Origin: Neolewinella xylanilytica
GTDB lineage: Bacteria; Bacteroidota; Bacteroidia; Chitinophagales; Saprospiraceae
DNA: 64,000 nt
Assembly: GCF_002934605.1 (NCBI RefSeq)
Contig: NZ_PTJC01000006.1
Location: 744,001 to 808,000 of the forward strand
Direction: 5' to 3'
In this document: positions 61,603-64,000 of the stretch, piece by piece
Position numbering within the stretch: the stretch's first letter is position 1
Layout: every line of letters begins with the position of its first letter
Notes under the pieces: model-generated
Told to the model about the DNA's origin: nothing
Database searches by the model: none
What the model saw: the letters and a program-made list of their open reading frames with translations, nothing else
Program-made: the position numbers and the translations under genes

Positions 61603-63126
61603 ATGAGCACCACAGCAACGAACACCGCCGATACCCTGGCGAAACCCAAATTCAAGGACCAGTACGAGAATTACATCGGCGGCGAGTGGGTAGCCCCCAC
61701 CAATGGCGAGTACTTCGACAACATCTCGCCGGTGGACGGAAATTCATTTACCCGAATTCCCCGTTCTACCAAAGAGGACGTTGACAAGGCCGTGGCTGCC
61801 GCCTGGAAGGCCGCCGACCACTGGAACAATACCTCGGCCACGGAACGCAGCAATCTCCTCCTCAAGATCGCGAACGTGATGGAGGAGAACCTGGAGGCCC
61901 TGGCCCGGGCCGAGACCTGGGACAACGGGAAGTCCATTCGCGAAACCCGCGCCGCCGACCTGCCGCTGGCCGTCGACCACTTCCGCTACTTTGCCGGGGT
62001 GATCCGCGCCGAGGAGGGTGGGGTAGCCGAGCTGAACAGCGACACCGTCTCGATGAACGTGTGGGAGCCGCTTGGCGTGGTCGGGCAGATCATTCCCTGG
62101 AATTTCCCGATCCTGATGGCCGCCTGGAAGATCGCGCCCGCCCTGGCCGCCGGCAACTGCATCGTGCTGAAGCCGGCCGAGCAGACGCCCGTGGGTATCC
62201 TCGTCCTGATGGAGATGATCGAGGACATCCTTCCGGCCGGCGTACTCAATATTGTCAACGGCTTCGGTGTCGAGGCCGGTAAACCGCTGGCCAGTCACCC
62301 GGATATCTGCAAAGTTGCCTTCACCGGGGAGACGACCACCGGTCAGCTGATCATGCAGTACGCCAGCAAGAACATCATTCCGGTTACTCTCGAGCTCGGC
62401 GGTAAAAGCCCGAACGTATTCATGAAGAGCGTAATGGACGCCGACGACGAGTTCTTCGACAAGTGCCTGGAAGGCGCGGCGATGTTCGCGCTTAACCAAG
62501 GAGAGGTCTGCACTTGTCCCAGCCGATTGCTGGTGCACGAAGACATCTACGACAAGTTCATGGAGCGGTTTATCCCGCGGGTGGAGGCTATTAAGATGGG
62601 CCACCCCCTCGACCCCGGTACCATGATGGGCGCCCAGGCCAGTAACGACCAGTACGAGAAGATCCTGAAGTACATCAAGATCGGCAAGGAAGAGGGCTGC
62701 GAGGTGCTGACCGGCGGCGAGGCAGCCTACGTCGACGGCCTCAGCGGCGGATACTACATCAAGCCGACGGTGCTGAAGGGCAACAATAAAATGCGCGTCT
62801 TTCAGGAGGAGATCTTCGGACCGGTACTCTGCGTGACGACCTTCAAGGACGAGGCCGATGCCATCGAGATCGCCAACGACACGCTCTACGGACTCGGTGC
62901 CGGTCTCTGGACCCGCGATATGCACGAAGCCTACACCGTAGCCCGCAAGATCAAGGCCGGCCGCGTTTGGGTGAACTGCTACCACGATTACCCCGCCCAC
63001 GCCCCCTTCGGCGGCTACAAGAAATCGGGTATCGGCCGCGAGAATCACAAGATGATGCTCGACCACTACCGCCAGACGAAGAACATGCTGATCAATTACA
63101 GCAAGTCTAAACTTGGCTTCTTTTAG
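61603..63126 (+). CDS. Aldehyde dehydrogenase, ALDH2/AldA-like
   Basis: 507 residues. NAD-binding GSxxxG-type region ([13 protein letters not shown]), catalytic Glu in LELGGKSP, catalytic Cys303 in [11 protein letters not shown] with a second Cys at 305, and IFGPVLCV plus [15 protein letters not shown] at the end. Close to the acetaldehyde/aliphatic aldehyde dehydrogenases (ExaC/AcoD-like) that are encoded beside DUF779 genes. Oxidises aldehydes to acids with NAD in the cytoplasm. A strong terminator separates it from DUF779. Confidence 0.95.
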   Translation: MSTTATNTADTLAKPKFKDQYENYIGGEWVAPTNGEYFDNISPVDGNSFTRIPRSTKEDVDKAVAAAWKAADHWNNTSATERSNLLLKIANVMEENLEALARAETWDNGKSIRETRAADLPLAVDHFRYFAGVIRAEEGGVAELNSDTVSMNVWEPLGVVGQIIPWNFPILMAAWKIAPALAAGNCIVLKPAEQTPVGILVLMEMIEDILPAGVLNIVNGFGVEAGKPLASHPDICKVAFTGETTTGQLIMQYASKNIIPVTLELGGKSPNVFMKSVMDADDEFFDKCLEGAAMFALNQGEVCTCPSRLLVHEDIYDKFMERFIPRVEAIKMGHPLDPGTMMGAQASNDQYEKILKYIKIGKEEGCEVLTGGEAAYVDGLSGGYYIKPTVLKGNNKMRVFQEEIFGPVLCVTTFKDEADAIEIANDTLYGLGAGLWTRDMHEAYTVARKIKAGRVWVNCYHDYPAHAPFGGYKKSGIGRENHKMMLDHYRQTKNMLINYSKSKLGFF

Positions 63127-63158
63127 GCCGCAGCCCGTTTGAAAACCGAATAATTCCT

Positions 63159-63191
63159 GGCCGGCCGGTACTGTACCGGCCGGCCATTTTT
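63159..63191 (+). terminator. Strong intrinsic terminator after aldehyde dehydrogenase gene
   Basis: A perfect 13-bp inverted repeat (GGCCGGCCGGTAC / GTACCGGCCGGCC) with minimal loop is followed by ATTTTT. It lies 32 nt after the aldehyde dehydrogenase stop and 15 nt before the DUF779 ATG. Confidence 0.85.
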
Positions 63192-63205
63192 AACTTCCTA
63201 CGATT

Positions 63206-63547
63206 ATGCCACGAGTAGACATCACCGACCGCGCCCGTGCGGTCATCGATCAATTGAAAGCGACCCACGGGCCGCTAATGTTCCACCAAAGCGGCGGCTG
63301 TTGCGATGGCTCTTCCCCAATGTGTTTTCCCGAAGGAGAATTGATGGTCGACGATGACAACGATATCTTATTGGGTGAGGTCCAAGGCTGCAAGTTCTAC
63401 ATGTCCACCTTTCAGTACGAATACTGGAAGCATACCCATCTCACTCTCGACGTAACGGAAGGTAGAGGATCCAGCTTTTCGGCGGAGATCCCGCTGGGCG
63501 TGCGGTTCGTGATCGACTCGCGGCTGATGACGGAGGCGGACGGGTGA
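63206..63547 (+). CDS. DUF779 protein
   Basis: 113 residues. The N-terminus contains the DUF779 signature LMFHQSGGCCDGSSPMCFPEGE with conserved Cys, followed by DDNDILLGEVQGCKFYMSTFQYEYWKHTHLTLDVTEGRGSSFSAE. Family found almost always next to an aldehyde dehydrogenase and an AraC regulator, as here, and thought to be a partner of it. Function not established. The terminator upstream implies separate or reduced transcription. Confidence 0.93.
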   Translation: MPRVDITDRARAVIDQLKATHGPLMFHQSGGCCDGSSPMCFPEGELMVDDDNDILLGEVQGCKFYMSTFQYEYWKHTHLTLDVTEGRGSSFSAEIPLGVRFVIDSRLMTEADG

Positions 63548-63595
63548 AATTGTTGAATTAGTGAATTGGTGAATTAGTGAATGTGCGGCGGTTTG

Positions 63596-63910
63596 CCCCT
63601 CGCTTCGCTCGGGTTCGTGCAAGGGTTGAGTGACTGAATGCTTGAATTACTGAATAGGCGGCTACCTGCCCCTCGCTTCGCTCGGGTTCGTGCAAGGGTT
63701 GAATTAGTGAATTGTTGAATTAGTGAATAGGCGGGCACCTGTCCCTCGCTTCGCTCGGGTACGTGCAAGGGTTGAATGACTGAATGCTTGAATTACTGAA
63801 TAGGCGGCCACCTGCCCCTCGCTTCGCTCGGGTTCGTGCAAGGGCTGAATGACTGAATTCTTGAATTACTGAATAGGCGGCCACCTTGCCCCTCGCTTCG
63901 CTCGGGTTCG
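63596..63910. repeat. Five tandem copies of a 73-bp unit
   Basis: Anchor CCCCTCGCTTCGCTCGGGTT occurs at 63596, 63669, 63742 (one or two changes), 63815 and 63889, giving periods of 73, 73, 73 and 74. The spacer consists of TGAATTAGTGAATTGTTGAAT- or TGAATGACTGAATGCTTG-like stretches. Non-coding because 73 is not a multiple of 3. It occupies the stretch after the DUF779 stop. Confidence 0.95.
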
Positions 63911-63920
63911 TGAGGTAATT

Positions 63921-64000
63921 ATGCAGAGCATTGCCTGGAATAGTGCGTTCTTACAAGAACTTGTTCGGAAGCCGTTCAGCGGTAAGTACGGCCGAGTGCT
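63921..64000 (+). CDS. Start of an unidentified gene running off the window
   Basis: ATG at 63921 preceded by GAGGTAATT, a good ribosome-binding sequence, opens a frame of 26 complete codons to the window edge, beginning MQSIAWNSAFLQELVRKPFS. Too short to identify. The tandem array ends just before it, so the array is probably its upstream region. Confidence 0.45.
   Translation, partial: MQSIAWNSAFLQELVRKPFSGKYGRV

Noticed and set aside
61744-63066. 440-codon open frame on the minus strand
   Set aside because: Antisense shadow of the aldehyde dehydrogenase.
63596-63910. CRISPR array or integron cassettes
   Set aside because: Spacers are near-identical between copies and there is no integrase or cas gene.

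Overview
This is 64 kb of a gene-dense bacterial chromosome with high GC (around 58-60% by eye). The gene content indicates Bacteroidota. It includes TonB-dependent receptors with N-terminal carboxypeptidase-like domains, TPR/PD40/OmpA proteins, a Wzi/RemB-like barrel, LytS/LytTR signalling, DUF4920, DUF3703 and DUF6155 proteins, TAnnTTTG promoter boxes and few Shine-Dalgarno sequences. High GC together with tricorn-like S41, M16, DUF885 and BNR/sortilin-type secreted proteins suggests a marine saprospirian such as the Lewinella group. That placement is inference from gene content, not an alignment. No rRNA, tRNA, CRISPR array, transposase or phage gene was recognised.

Layout. 0-8 kb: a cut-off erythromycin-esterase-like lipoprotein, an XRE-Fic fusion, argH, a DUF5655 protein, a short Crp/Fnr regulator and a large Oar-like TonB receptor. 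8-17.7 kb: a tricorn-type S41 protease, a SlyD-like FKBP, a GxxExxY gene inside an island of short repeats, an M20 dipeptidase, a PLDc_N lipoprotein, OmpH plus diadenylate cyclase (c-di-AMP), and an EamA exporter. 17.9-25.6 kb: a minus-strand block of ferredoxin, Wzi-like barrel, TonB receptor, LytS kinase, LytTR regulator and carboxynorspermidine decarboxylase, with overlaps or gaps of 14-15 nt among the last four. 25.8-36.7 kb: TraR/DksA-like protein plus gamma-carbonic anhydrase, a 53-residue membrane protein before a phosphopantetheinyl transferase, a WD40 protein, gcvP, a sorbosone-type dehydrogenase coupled to cytochrome c, a CE12-like esterase and an SDR. 36.7-43 kb: DEAD-box helicase, serine acetyltransferase, an ECF sigma gene with a clear promoter and long 3' region, DUF4920, a SPOR-like protein and an OmpA/PD40 protein. 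43-51 kb: a lipoprotein, PAP2, the CbpA/CbpM pair, a methyltransferase, a GreA/B factor, a sigma plus membrane-partner pair and a DUF885 peptidase. 51-64 kb: a BNR protein plus M16 peptidase, DUF1905/YdeI, a vWA protein framed by direct repeats, DUF6155, and the AraC / aldehyde dehydrogenase / DUF779 module.

The least explained part is the non-coding DNA. Several convergent intergenic gaps hold short-period tandem or inverted repeats of different sequence: 33-34 bp spacing at 12.6 kb, 95 bp at 17.8 kb, a C-rich tract at 28.8 kb and 92-93 bp at 50.6 kb. A 73-bp array lies at 63.6 kb. A duplicated element made of 15-bp repeats, a 30-bp palindrome and a 45-bp constant block brackets the vWA gene. 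These repeats and the GxxExxY island are the best candidates for undescribed biology here. The protein-coding genes mostly fit known families.
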